Origin: Desmodus rotundus
Lineage: Eukaryota > Chordata > Mammalia > Chiroptera > Phyllostomidae
DNA: 64,000 bases
NCBI RefSeq assembly: GCF_022682495.2
Contig: NC_071391.1
Location: forward strand, 45,537,998-45,601,997
Direction of reading: 5' to 3'
The notes under the pieces: model-generated
What the model was told of the DNA's origin: nothing
What the model saw: only the letters and a program-made list of their open reading frames with translations
The model's database searches: none
Position numbers and translations under genes: made by a program
Shown here: positions 12,860 through 24,585 of the stretch, piece by piece
How the letters are laid out: each line of letters begins with the position of its first letter
How positions within the stretch are numbered: position 1 is the stretch's first letter

Positions 12860-13330
12860 TTTGTACATGATGCTCCCTCTGCCTGCACTATCCTTGCCCC
12901 ATTCTACATCTGACTAATTCCTACTCAAGTTTCAAGATGCTACTCAGCCTTTTTCTAATTCCTCCAGAAATTCTTCTCTATATTGACTCCTAGAATTCAA
13001 TGAAGAGCACCTCTTCTGCACTCTCATAGTCCCTATGTTTCTCTCTATTACAACTTAGAACAATTACTTAACCTCTCTGTTCCTCTGTTTCATTTTCTTT
13101 AAAACAAGGAGAAAATAGTACCTACCTCACAGAGTTATAAGAATGAAATGAGTTAATACAAATAAAGTATTTCAAATAGAGCACAACACACAGTTAAGTG
13201 TCTGATTACTACCAAGATTTTTTTGTTGTAATTGTCTGTTTAACCACCTCACTGCAAGATCCAGCAGAAACTGATATTTGCATCCATCTCTAGTCTGGCA
13301 TACAGTAGGTGCTTGGTAAATATTTGGGAA
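12860..13330 (+). repeat. L2 fragment followed by MIR-like sequence
   Basis: 12860-13035 has the L2 pattern 'gatgctccctctgcctgcac ... ttcctccagaaattcttctc'. 13050-13200 has a MIR-like core 'caattacttaacctctctgttcctctgtttc'. 13270-13330 is an L2-like end 'acagtaggtgcttggtaaat'. Confidence 0.6.
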
Positions 13331-13496
13331 AAGAAAGGATCTAAGTTTGGAGTAGGGAGCTAGAATCTAAGTCAGTGGTAGAACTGGGGATCTGGTGATT
13401 TGGGAAGTACTGCTAATAACAAGAGGTAAATATAGGTAAGAGCCAGGAATAAGATCACCATCTTCAGCACAAAAGATTCTATTACACAGGCTTCCG

Positions 13497-13510
13497 GTCA
13501 AGATGGCAGC
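13497..13510 (+). promoter_or_regulatory. YY1-like motif at HAL1 5' end
   Basis: caagatggcagc lies a few bases from the 5' end of copy 1 and is repeated in copy 2 at 30496-30507. Human L1 5' UTRs carry a YY1 site (CAAGATGGC) in the same place, so the role as an initiation-positioning site is inferred by analogy. Confidence 0.55.
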
Positions 13511-14792
13511 ATAGGCAGACATGGCTCACCTCTTGACACAACCACATCTAAATTACAACTAAAATATAAATATAAAACAACCATCACTCATAACCACCAA
13601 AAATCAAGTTGAATGGAAGTCTGAACTACAGAATTAAAGAAACCACATCCATCCAGACTGGTAGGAGGGGCACAGATGAGGAACAGGCTGGACCCTCACC
13701 CAAGAGTGGTGGATAAAAAGTCAGGAGGGATAGCTAGGGAGCAAGGAGTCCCAGCCACACACCAGGCCCCCTAGCCCAGGGTTCCAGTGCCAGGAAGATA
13801 TGGTCCCAAAACTTCTGGCTGCAAACACCCACGGGGATTGAGTTGCTGGAAGAAACTTCTGGAGCCCCAAGCAGTTCCTCGTACAGAACCCACACACAGA
13901 ATTACCTATTCACACTCACTCACTCTGAGTTCCAGCACCGAGACAGCAGCTTGAAAGGCACCAGTAGCATAAAGGGAGGAAATGAAGCATCTGGCATCAA
14001 GGTAAGCAGAGGCCATTGTCCATTTTCTAACCCCCCAGCACAAAGCCAGAAAGCTGGATCACTACCTGAGACTCCATCAACTGTTTGATCCTCCTTGAAG
14101 ACCCCCAGAGACTCTATGCCACCCAACTTAGGGGCCCACCAAAGCTGCTTTTCCCTATGAATGGCTGGTCTTGGCTCATGCTGCACAACCTCCTAAATCC
14201 TCTCAAATAAGCAACAGCTGGCATCAGTGAGCCCCAGGCCCAGCACTGGCAGTGGCCAGCCTAGTTTCACAGCTTGTCTTTGCCTGGGAATCTCCAACCC
14301 CAGCACAAGTAGCATCAATCTCAGATTGCTATACAGCTCAAGAAGGGTGGCCCTGGGCAACACACAGGTGGGGGCTGACCTTGGCCAGCACCACACAGGA
14401 AATCCCATAGCCAGAGCACCCAGTGGACAACTGCAGATCATGTTAGATCACCACCACTCTGCCCCTGCATAGCTGGTCCTTCACAGAGGGTGAAGGTTGG
14501 TGTTAAATGGTCACAGCTAGTCCTTATAGCTGACTAGCCTGGATAAATCCCTCCCACTGATCTGCCAACAGCAACCTGTCAATAGGACTCAACTACAAGA
14601 GGAGGGTGCACTCAGCCCACACAAAGGGCACACCTCAAGCACCCAGCATGGGTGATGGGGAGGCTGTGCCACTGGATCCTACAGGACTCCTATTACATTA
14701 GACCACACTACCAAGACACAGAATCAAAGCAGCTCTACCTAAAACATAGAAACAAACACAGGGAGGCTGCCAAAACAAGGAGACAAAGAAAC

Positions 14793-15590
14793 ATGGCCCA
14801 AATGAAAGAACAGATCAAAATTCCAGAAAAAGAACTAAACAAAATAGAGATAAGCAATGCAGAGTTCAAAACCCTGGTTATAAGGATGCTCAATGAACTT
14901 AGTGAGGACCTCAACAGCATTAAAAATCCAGTCAGAAACGAAGGATACACTAATTAAAATAACAATTTACAGGGAGACAACAGTAGAGTGGATGAAGCTG
15001 AGAATCGAATCAATGATTTAGAACATAAAAAAGAAAAAACCAACCAATCAGAACAACAGGAAGGAAAAAGAATCCAAAAGAAAGAGAATAGTACAAGCAG
15101 CCTCCAGGACAACTTCAAGAGGTCCAACATTTGCATCATTGGGGGTGCCAGAAGGAGAAGAGAAAGAACAAGAAATTAGAAATCTATTGAAAAAGATAAG
15201 GAAAGAAAACTGCCCTGATTTGGTGAAGGAAATAGACATGCAAGTCCAGGAAGCACTGCAAATCCAAATAAGATGGATGCAAAGGGGCTCACTCCAAGAC
15301 ACACCATAATGAAAATGACAAAGGTTAAAGATAAAGAGAGAATCTTAAAAGCAGCAAGAGACAAGAAATTAGTTACCTAAAGGGGAGTTCCCATAAGACT
15401 GTCAGCTAATTTTTCAAAAGAAACTGCAGGCCAGAGGGATTGGCAAGAAATGTTCAAAGTCATGAAAAGCGGGGACCTACTGCCAAGATTGCTCTGCCCA
15501 GCAAAGCTGTCATTTAGAATCAAAGGGCATATAAAGAGCTTCCCAAACAAGAAAAAACCAGAGGAGTTCATCATCACCAAACCATTATTA
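14793..15590 (+). pseudogene. Degraded HAL1 ORF1
   Basis: ORF1 of HAL1 copy 1, an L1 ORF1p-type RNA-binding protein. It starts at the ATG reading MAQMKEQIKIPEKELNK, passes a coiled-coil-like region and an RRM-like region, and loses frame several times (for example near 14955 and 15178). The end keeps DNA for a YPAKLSF-like C-terminal motif (around 15500). Not translatable. Confidence 0.8.
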
Positions 15591-16012
15591 TAGGAAATGT
15601 TAAAGGGACTTATTTAAGAAAAAGAAGATCAAAATTATGAACAATAAAATGGCAATAAATACAAATCTAACAATTGAATCTAAAAAAGAAACTAAGCAAA
15701 CAAGAAGAACAGAGACAGAAACATGGATACAGAGAGTGTTTTGATGGTTGCCAGATGGGAAGGGGCTGTGGGGGAGTCAGTGAAGACATAAGGAGATTAA
15801 GAAGTACAAATAGGTAGTTACAGAATAGCCCTGATGATATAAAGTACAGTATAGGAAATGGAGTAGTTGAAGAACTGATATGCATGACCCATGGACATGA
15901 ACAATGGTGGGGGAATTGCCTGAGGGAGTGGGGGGGTGCAGGGTGGAGTGGGGGCAAAGGGGTAAAAAAATCATAACTGTAATAGCATAATCATTAAAAT
16001 ACAATTTTAAAG

Positions 16013-16439
16013 AAAGACCAAGAACTGGGGTGAATATATATATCTAAGAACTACTACGTTATACATATCTTCTAAACTGACTTAATCTGTACTCAATTAT
16101 TATGTAGGGCTCCCTTTACTTGCCATTATTATTAATATTGAGCTGAAAAAGCCTTTTAACCTCTTAGAGGCACTGTTTCTTCATATGAAAATGTGCCATA
16201 ATAATACAATTTTCTAAGTACTTAAGATTATACAAGCAAACTACCTAGCTCATTGATTTAAATGAAACTAGTTGACTCTGAATGTTATGTTTCCCCTTGT
16301 CTTAAAACTTTTTTCTCTTAAAAATTTAAGAGGAACAGAATAAATCCCTTCGATAATAACTGTCTAGATGAAGAGAAAGGGAATAGATGTATGTGAAACT
16401 GACCTATACAAAGCACCAGGGCTGATAATGGGTAGATGG
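16013..16439. other. Unassigned intronic sequence
   Basis: AT-rich, with no gene or clear repeat. Confidence 0.5.
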
Positions 16440-16740
16440 TTATCTAGAATTACTCTCCATCCAGCTCTTCATGTTTAAGACTTGCTGACCCTTCAAGGCC
16501 CAGGGAACTTTTCCACTAGCAAACCTTCATTCACCACTCCAGGCTCTGTGAGTCTTCCCCTCTGATGTCAGAGCACTGAGCTCAGTGTGGTCCAGACACT
16601 ACCTCATAAGGTTTCTTCTAACCATAATTGAATTCTGTCCCCAGCTGACCTGTTAGCTCCTCTGGAATGGAACTTGAGTGTCCACCTGCTATCTACCCAA
16701 GAACAGAATTGAGTACATTGTAACTGTCTAAGTAACAAAG
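16440..16740 (+). repeat. L2 LINE 3' region
   Basis: Pattern 'gacccttcaaggcccaggga', 'tgttagctcctctggaatgg' and 'gagtacattgtaactgtc' resembles L2. Confidence 0.6.
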
Positions 16741-16799
16741 GCAGGATGAATATGTCAGGGACTATGCTGGGACTTATATATGTGTGTGTTGTCTCTTCT

Positions 16800-18560
16800 A
16801 TGACTTTGTGATGTCAGTACTTTCATTACCCCTAATTTAAAAGGAGGAATCTGAGGCCCAGATACACTAAGAGACTTGCCCAAGTCACATAAATGGTGAA
16901 AGCAGGACTAGAACTGGAACACTGTCTCCAGAGTCTTCATAAGAATAAATGCCTATTGGTGTCCGCCTGGCTACCAACTATACAATTGATTTGTTGGGCA
17001 ATTCAGTCACACCGGCTCCCCACTTCAACTCCTCTCAGCTGCCAGTCTGGGCCTGAGATAGCTGTTAGGCTTCCTTTCTTCCTCTAATTTTTTTCCCATA
17101 TAGGAAATGCAAAGGGAGTTCCCCTGGGACCCTTCCAGTATGGAATATGCAGAAGAAACAGGCTAAACAGAGGGTCCTTCCAAGGGAATAAAAGGGAGGC
17201 AAATGTTCATATCCTATAATATCAGAGCCAGAAAGACTCACTAGTTAACCTCTCTGGTTTTACAGATGAGGACATTGAACTCTGACAAGGGAGGTCCCTT
17301 ACCTGAAGTCACACACCTGTGCCTGAAATCACATAGCTGAATAGAGGCTGAAATCCTGTCTCCCACCTCCCAAACTGGTGCTTGTTTGGTCTACCCTACA
17401 CCACGCCAAGGAGAAAGAACTGGAGTAGGACCTGTCAGGCCTGTCACTAAGTGAAAAACCCAAACGCTGTAAACACAGGAAATGGGCTGGGATGAGGTTC
17501 AGAGGGAACAGCAACCTTTGCCAAGTTAGAAGTGTTCAAGGGTTTCCTGTCCACAGCTGTTAACTGTCATACAAATGGATCCAGAAAGCAATACAAGACA
17601 GAAAAAGAAAAAAAAAGAAGGAGGAGAAAATATGCAGGCCTAGCAAAGACTACAAATTATTCAATCCAACCTTCTTAGCTTTACAGATGAGGAAGCTAAG
17701 TACCCCACCTCCCCAAAAAACGACTTGTCCAAACTCACACTCAGAATTTAAGAACCCTTAGAGACAACTTACTTAGTTAAAATCATTCATTTTAATGCTG
17801 AGAAGCCTGAGACCCAGAGAGGGAAAGAGACTTACCCAAGGTCACACAGCAAGACAGTGGCATAGCCAGCACTGGAATTCAGGTCTTTTGCCTTACAGGC
17901 CAGTGTGCTTCTCACTGGTTAAAGTCAACCAGATAAAGTGATTTACCTCAGATGATGTGGGTGCTGTTTTGGCCTTGGAAAAAGTGCAACAGGTGAGGAA
18001 ACTGAAAATAAGCAGGATATACTAACAGCTAATGAAAAATGACAAGGATAAACAGAGCAAGCTTAAAGGAGCCAAAACAAAAGTGCTCTGGTTGACTTAG
18101 ACACATTGAAAAACTAAGAGTCAGAAAAAATATTCCGGCTATTCTATGAACTTAGAACCCAAAAAAGAACAAGCCAGGCAGGCAAACAGAAAAGGCTGAA
18201 TACACTAAGGGAAATCCCAAGATACTAACAATTCTTTCTTCTGTCCTAAGCCCAAATACCCAGAAAACATCACCTCAGAAGCAACTCAGAGTACAGCAAG
18301 CTACTATGGGGGTACTATAGTAATTAGCAAATTGCTGGGCCCCCACATGACACACAGTTGGCAGATATGGAGGGAAACTAGGTTTACACAAGACCTAGAA
18401 TTTCATACATATTCAATTCTCACATCAGTTCTGCAAGACAAATATTATGATTCCTATTTAACAGATATGGAAACTGGAGCTTAGAGAAGACAAGTCTCTT
18501 GGACACAGTTATAAAGTTAGTATCAGTATGTGGCAGATTTAGTATTCAAACTTAAATTTC
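16800..18560 (-). repeat. Cluster of MIR fossils on the minus strand
   Basis: At least four MIR-like pieces: 16800-16920 ('gacttgcccaagtcacataa'), 17250-17330 ('ttacagatgaggacattgaa'), 17670-17915 ('cttacccaaggtcacacagc') and 18430-18560 ('aacagatatggaaactggag'). Between them is unassigned intron with no gene. Confidence 0.65.
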
Positions 18561-18578
18561 CCTTAAGAAATTCTTAAC

Positions 18579-20640
18579 CCACAGCCAACATCATGCTTAA
18601 TGGGCAAAAACTGCAAGTGTTTCCCTCAAAATTGGGAACAAACAGGGATGTCCACTTTCACCATTCCTATTCAGCATAATACTGGAAGTCCTAGCCACAG
18701 CAATCAGACAAGAAGAAATAAAAGGCATTCAAATTGGAAAGGAAGAAGTAAAACTGTTATTTGCAGATGACATGATACTAAATATAGAGAACCCTAAAGA
18801 CTCCACCAAAAACTACTAAAACTGATTAATGAATTCAGTAACGTAGCAGGATACAAAATTAATATCCAGAAATCAGTTGCATTTTCATGCACCAATAATG
18901 AACTACCAGAAAGGAAAACTAAGAAGACAATCCTGTTTATAATTGCATCAAAAATAAAATAAAATAAAATACCTAGGAATAAATTTAACCAACGATGTAA
19001 AAAGCCTGTACTCAGAAAATTATAAAACACTGAAGGGAAAAAAATGAAGAAGATATAAATGATTGATACAAATAAAAATTGAAGAAGATGAATATATACT
19101 GCCTGGTGTAGCTCAGTGGCTGGTGTAGCTCAGTGGATTGAGCGCAGGCCTGTGAACCAAAGGGTCGTGGGTTCCATTCCCAATCAGGGCACATGCCTGG
19201 GTTGCAGGTCAGGTCCCCAGCAGGGGGCTTCCAAGCGGCAACCACACATTGATGTTTCTCTCCCTCTCTCCTTCCCTTCCCATCTCTCTAAAAATAAATA
19301 AATAAAATGTTTTTTAAAAAGATACACATATACTATGTTCATATATAGGAAGACTTAACATCATTAAAATGTCCATATTACTAAAAGCAGTCTATAAATT
19401 CAATGCAATTCCTATCAAGATACCAATAGCATATTTCACAGAACTAGAACAAATATTTCAAAAATTTATATGGAACCACAAAACATGCCAAATAGCCACA
19501 GAAATCTTGAGAGAGAAGAACAAAGTTGGGGGAATCATACTACCTGATATCAAACTATATTACAAGGCCACAGTAATCAAAGCAGCATGGTACTGGTATA
19601 AGAACAGACACATACATCAATGGAACAGAATAGAGTTCAGAAATAAACACACACCTTTACGGTCAATTAATATTTGAGAAAGGAGGCAAAAACATACAAC
19701 AGGGTAAAGATAATCTATTCAATAAATGTTGTTGGGAAAATTGGATAGGTACATGAAAAAAATGAAACTAGATTACTTTCTTACACCACACACAAGAATA
19801 AGCTCGAAATGGATTAAATACTTAAAAATTGGTCTCAAAACCATAAAAATCCTAGAAGAAAACACAGACAGTAAAATCTCAGACATTTTACGTAGCAATG
19901 TTTTTTGACATATTGCCTTGGGCAAGGGAAACAAAAAAAAATAAACAAATAGGACTACATCAAACTACAAAGTTTTGGCACAGCAATAAATAAATAAATA
20001 AACCCAGCAACAAAATGAAAAGACAACCCACTGAGTTACTAAACATATTCGTCATTGATATATGCCATAAGGGATTAATATACAAAATTTATAAAGAACT
20101 TATACAACTCATTATCAAAAAAACAAACAATTCAGTGAAAAAAATGAGCAAAGGACCTGAATACACACTTCTCCAAAGAGGACATACAGCTGACCAACAG
20201 AAGTATGAAAAGATGCTCAACATCACTAATTATGAAAGAAATGCTAATGAGATATCACCACACACCTGTCACAATAAATCGACAAACAACATGTGTTGGC
20301 GAGGATGTGCAGAAAAGGGAACCCTTGTGAATCATTGGTGGGAATGCAGATTGGTGCAGCCACTGTGGAAAGAAGTATGTAGATACCTCAAAAAATTAAA
20401 AACGGAACTGCCTATGACCCAGCGATTCCTCTTCTGGGAATACATTTGAAGAAGCCCAAAAGAAATAATTCAAAAGAATATATGCACCTCTATGTTCATT
20501 GAAGTATTATTTACAATAGCCAAGATTTGGAAACAGCCTAAGTATCCATCAGTAGATGAATGGATAAAAAGCTGTGATACATTTACACAAGAAAATAGTA
20601 CTCGGCCTTAAAAAAGAAATCTCACCCTTTGTGATAGCAT
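18579..20640 (+). pseudogene. L1 ORF2 C-terminal remnant
   Basis: Broken reading frames for the distal part of L1 ORF2p (endonuclease-reverse transcriptase). Recognisable pieces are LLFADDM near 18760, '[24 protein letters not shown]' spelled at 19431-19480, and the cysteine motif [18 protein letters not shown] near 20296-20350. Several stops and frameshifts, plus the SINE, prevent function. Confidence 0.82.
19101..19315 (+). mobile_element. Ves-type SINE with a duplicated head
   Basis: Inserted in the L1. The 17-mer ctggtgtagctcagtgg occurs twice in perfect tandem (19103-19119, 19120-19136), so the tRNA-like A-box sequence is present twice. Then follow 'gggcacatgcctgggttgc', 'cacacattgatgtttctctc' and an A-rich tail. 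A 61-codon frame at 19116-19301 is a well-known type of spurious SINE frame. Confidence 0.92.
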
Positions 20641-21169
20641 GAATGGACCTGGATAGCATTATACTAGTGAAATAAGCCAGTCAGCGAAACACAATTACTA
20701 TATGATTTCACTCATATGTGGAATCTAATGAACAAAATAAACTAAACAACAAAATAGAAGCAGACTCACAGACAGCTGTCAGAGGGGAGGGGGACTGCAG
20801 GACTGGGTGAAAAAGGTAAAGGGATTAAGCCCCAAAAAATAATGACCTCAAAGACACAGACAGTATGGTGATTGCCAGAGAAAAAGGAGGTGTGGGGGGA
20901 GGAGCAAGAGGTTATGGGGGGATAAATGGTGATAGGAGGAGACTTGACTTGATAGATAATGTATTACAGAATTGAACACCTGAAACCTATATAATTTTAT
21001 TAACCAATGTCACCCCAATAAATTCAATTTTTAAAAAAGGAATTCTTAGCAAGTACCTGCTGCTTTAACCCCATGCTAAGGGCTAGAGATATAATGAGGA
21101 AACAGGCATGGTCCCTGGCCTATAAGAGTTTTAATCAGGGAAAAGACCATTAAGTAATAATTATTATAA

Positions 21170-21400
21170 TAATATATAACATGTTTGAATGTTTATTACA
21201 TACCAGGTACTATCTTGCACTTTCTACATATACTGCCTCATTTAATTCTCACAGTAATTCAGTGAGGCAGTTATTATTATGCTCCTCATTTTACAGATAG
21301 GAAACTAAGGCACAGAGGAATTAAGTAACTTGCCTAAGAGCACATAGCCAGTTAGTTGTAAAAGTAAAGATTCAAACCCAGGCGCTTGACTAGAAAGCCT
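21170..21400 (-). repeat. MIR fossil
   Basis: Long MIR/MIR3-like match on the minus strand: 'catttaattctcacagtaat', 'cattttacagataggaaact', 'acttgcctaagagcacatag'. Confidence 0.72.
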
Positions 21401-24400
21401 ATATTCTTAATACCTACCTACAAAAAGACAATGGCAAGACAGCTCAGTGCGTGTTCTGATGGGGGAGACTCAGAGGTAATAGAGGGTCTTACTGGGACAA
21501 CTGGCCTTACAGAGTCACCCACATTATATATAGTGAAGAGTGACTATCTAGAGGCTGGAAAGAACAGAAAAGTTGGAGGAAGCTGAGCATTAAGGACTGG
21601 GCTACAATAGTTGATTTCCTCCAGAGACAGGAAGGCTCCGGTGAGAAAAGACAGGATGGTGACAAGAGTCACTATATTCTTCTCCTGCTGTGATCAGGGC
21701 ACCATCACCTCTGTTCTGCAGAACTTCCTCCAACATCTTACCAACCCTCGTGGCAGTCAGAGAAGTCAGACAGGGTAGAGATTACTGATCCCATTTAACA
21801 AATGAAGAAAATAAGACCAATAGGGCAGCAATGGTTTGTCCTAGGTGGCCCAGTAAGCTGGTGGCAGAAGAAAGTCAAGCTTCCTGACTTCTGTTCTGCT
21901 CTTTTTACTAGACCACTCTGACTCTAAATCACAAAAAGGAAAAATCCAAAACACACATGGTACTAAGAGTTAAAAACTCTAATTTCTCTTTTCATCTTAC
22001 CATCACTCCCATTCCCACTCCCCCCTCCACCCCACATCACACACGTACACAGAGTTCTTAAACCCCACTTACATATACCCGTGCTCCCTCCCTTGATGCC
22101 TCAAAGCCATTGATTCAATCAGTGTGGTGATCAACCACAAAGCCTTGGCTGCCATTAGACACCATGTCCTTAAGGAAACATTCCCCTCTACCAATTCATT
22201 CTCGGCATACAAATCCTTAAATGGCAATTAAGGAAAAGAGGAACACTAAAAAAGGAATGGCAAAGGGAAAATACCCTATGAGTGAAGAATATTTCATACC
22301 ATCTTAAGTTGGTACAAAAGACATCAAATTTGGTCCCAGCCTGAAGTTTACGCACCAAATCAACTCATTTGGGGTCTTGAGCTCCTAACAAGGAGAAGTA
22401 CTGAAAATTCACTATTAACTCATCCATTCATCCATTTATTTATTCATTCATTCTTCATTATTGGTGTTTATTTTGCATACAACTTACATGCTAGAGCCAC
22501 ACAATTAAAAAAAAACAAACAAACCTCTGCCTACAAAAAGCTTACCTTGTAGTTTGTGCTTCATTGTTAAAGATGAAGCCATTCTTTAATGAATTCATTT
22601 GCTTCTTTTGCTTATGTGAACTTCATATATATAATTTGTTTTCTTCAAGTCTTAATTTATGACTATGGGAGATACATGGAGAGGAAGAACAAAGGGAAGT
22701 TGTGTTTGTTCTTTGGTATATTTTTCCATCTATTCCAGAAGATTTTTTATGTTTATTTTGGGGGGGAACCTTAATGTGGCACGTGGCTCCTTTGGAAAAA
22801 GCTATGTTCACCAGTAAATAATCTTTTTAAATTAAAGCACAATAGCATTACAGGGGAAATAAAACCTACTAGTGGAGAAGATAGGTAGTAAGGATATAAG
22901 GAAAGAGCTACAAACAAGGGGTATATACCAAGTTCTGTGAAAGCAACATGATTAATTCTCCCTTAAGGGTCATGAAAAGCCTTCCTAGAGAAGATGCTAC
23001 TGTCTTGGCCTCAGGGAATATGGAGCATCTGAATGCTAGAATGCTGAGCCTGCACTAACAGGGCAGGAGAAGTCTCTAAGGGTAGACTAAAGACTGCTGG
23101 GTTCCTAGCAGAAGAGTTGCTATGGATAAAAGAAATAAACTGTAGCCCTGGTTGCTTCAAAAGTGATGTTATCCCTCTGGAGCACTTGCTCCAGGTAAAG
23201 TCCATCAAACTCTGTAATGGACTTAGCTCTACCTTGCACTCAAACAGGACCAAAGCTCTGAGCATACTAGAGACTTATCTTATTCTCACACACTTCTACT
23301 TCCTGCTTTGCAAACTGGCTCCCGCAGCCGCCAGAGCCGCTGTATCTCAGAAAGAGCTCAGCTGGTGATACTATCTATCATACGTTCCAGTTCTAAGGCA
23401 ACTTTTAGTATTTTAACCTTGAGCTGGCCAAAGATAAAGACAAAAGTCCTCTGGTGATGCACAAACAGAGTAAAGCAAACAGTTCCTGCCAAACCACAAT
23501 CCATTAAGTGGAAGCCCAAAATCAGTAGTCAGTATTCCCTGGCACCCTATCCACCTATCACCAAGCTCATGTTTCAGCTAGGCCCAGTCAAGGCACATAG
23601 CACAAGCAGCACTGGAAAGGAAGGTAGGGGAGCAGGTTCTCAGGCCCTTCCCTGAAGCTCTATCCAAATAAAAAGAGAGTAGCTGCCAGCTCAGCCTTGC
23701 CCCTATGAGATTTGGAAATCTGCAAAGAAGCTGGCGATGTGCCACCCAAGCACCACAGACCACTCTTCTCAGGAAATGAGGACTACTTATGCAGCCCACA
23801 TAATGAGACTGCCACGTGTAGATACCATATAGCCATTTAAGGAGTACTGCTCTGGGAAAAGGAAACTGAAGTTTGGCTGCTAACTTACAACTATACCCAT
23901 TCTCACCTCCATGCCGTCCTTCCTACCCTACCTTCAACCCCAATCCACGTGATAGTTCCTCTAAGGAGGCCTCCTACAGTTCTCAATGATTACCCAATTT
24001 TACTTGTGCAACGTTTATCCTCTCAAAAAATGCATAGCAATGCTTTTCCTAAGGCAGCAGTGTTGGCTGTGGTATTGCTGCATTTCCCTCACCTGAACTC
24101 AAGTTCTTTTCCAAAGCTGCCCAATTCCTATACTTCTGCCTAACCCACGAGGAATTACCTCCAAATGCAACAAATACATAATTCTAAATGAGTTAACATA
24201 GACACACCCTATCTCAAGAGCCCATTGCCAATTCTCCTCCCTCTAAATCATCCTGCCTCCCAATCAGATCTTGTTTACCACCACTTGATGCAGGCCTCGC
24301 CTTGCTCACCATGTTGATGATTCTTCATTACCTATAACAGAGGTTTTCAAAATGCAGATGTTAATGTCTCAGTTAATGGATCAGCTTTTTCTTAAATTAT

Positions 24401-24439
24401 CAAAGTTTGTAAGTAAGGACAGTTTTATAAAAGTTTTGT
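21401..24439. other. Unassigned intronic sequence
   Basis: 3 kb without a gene. Small tracts such as the tcca/ttca repeats near 22425-22455 and a gggggg run near 22761 are visible. Nothing else was recognised. Confidence 0.5.
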
Positions 24440-24570
24440 TTCATTTAAATAATAATAGGTACCATTTATGTAGCACTATGTGTCAGGCACTATTCTAAGC
24501 GCTTTCTATTTGTTATCGAATTAATCCTCACAATAACCCTACATGTTTATCATTATCATCATCTCCATTT
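24440..24570 (+). repeat. MIR-related fossil
   Basis: Pattern 'accatttatgtagcactatgtgtcaggcac' and 'taatcctcacaataacccta', an old SINE-like repeat. Confidence 0.6.
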
Positions 24571-24585
24571 TTTCAGATCAAAAAT

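Larger units (their letters stand above)
13490..16012 (+). mobile_element. HAL1 (half-L1) copy 1, near full length
   Basis: A 2.5-kb retroelement with 5' UTR beginning cttccggtcaagatggcagc, one ORF1-like region (from about 14793) and then directly a 3' UTR with 'gatggttgccagatgggaag', 'gacccatggacatgaacaat' and an end 'taatagcataatcattaaaa'. There is no ORF2 anywhere in it, which defines HAL1. Copies 2 (30485-34901), 3 (57626-59583) and 4 (54051-54375) share these parts. No clear target duplication was found. Confidence 0.85.
18565..21050 (+). mobile_element. 5'-truncated L1 with imperfect target duplication
   Basis: L1 from 18579 to 21036. It begins within the reverse transcriptase, covering the FADD catalytic motif at 18759-18771, and runs through the ORF2 C-terminus to a 3' UTR ending 'caccccaataaattcaattt'. 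Flanks aagaaattcttaac (18565-18578) and aaggaattcttagc (21037-21050) are a 14-nt target duplication with two differences. A SINE interrupts it at 19101-19315. Confidence 0.88.

Noticed and set aside
15667..16004. Minus-strand Pro/Ser-rich frames
   Set aside because: Antisense of the G-rich HAL1 3' UTR. The same type appears at 34574-34878, 54073-54351 and 59190-59393.
19116..19301. 61-codon frame starting MAGVAQWIERRPVNQ
   Set aside because: Translation of a Ves-type SINE head; a common artefact in predicted proteomes.
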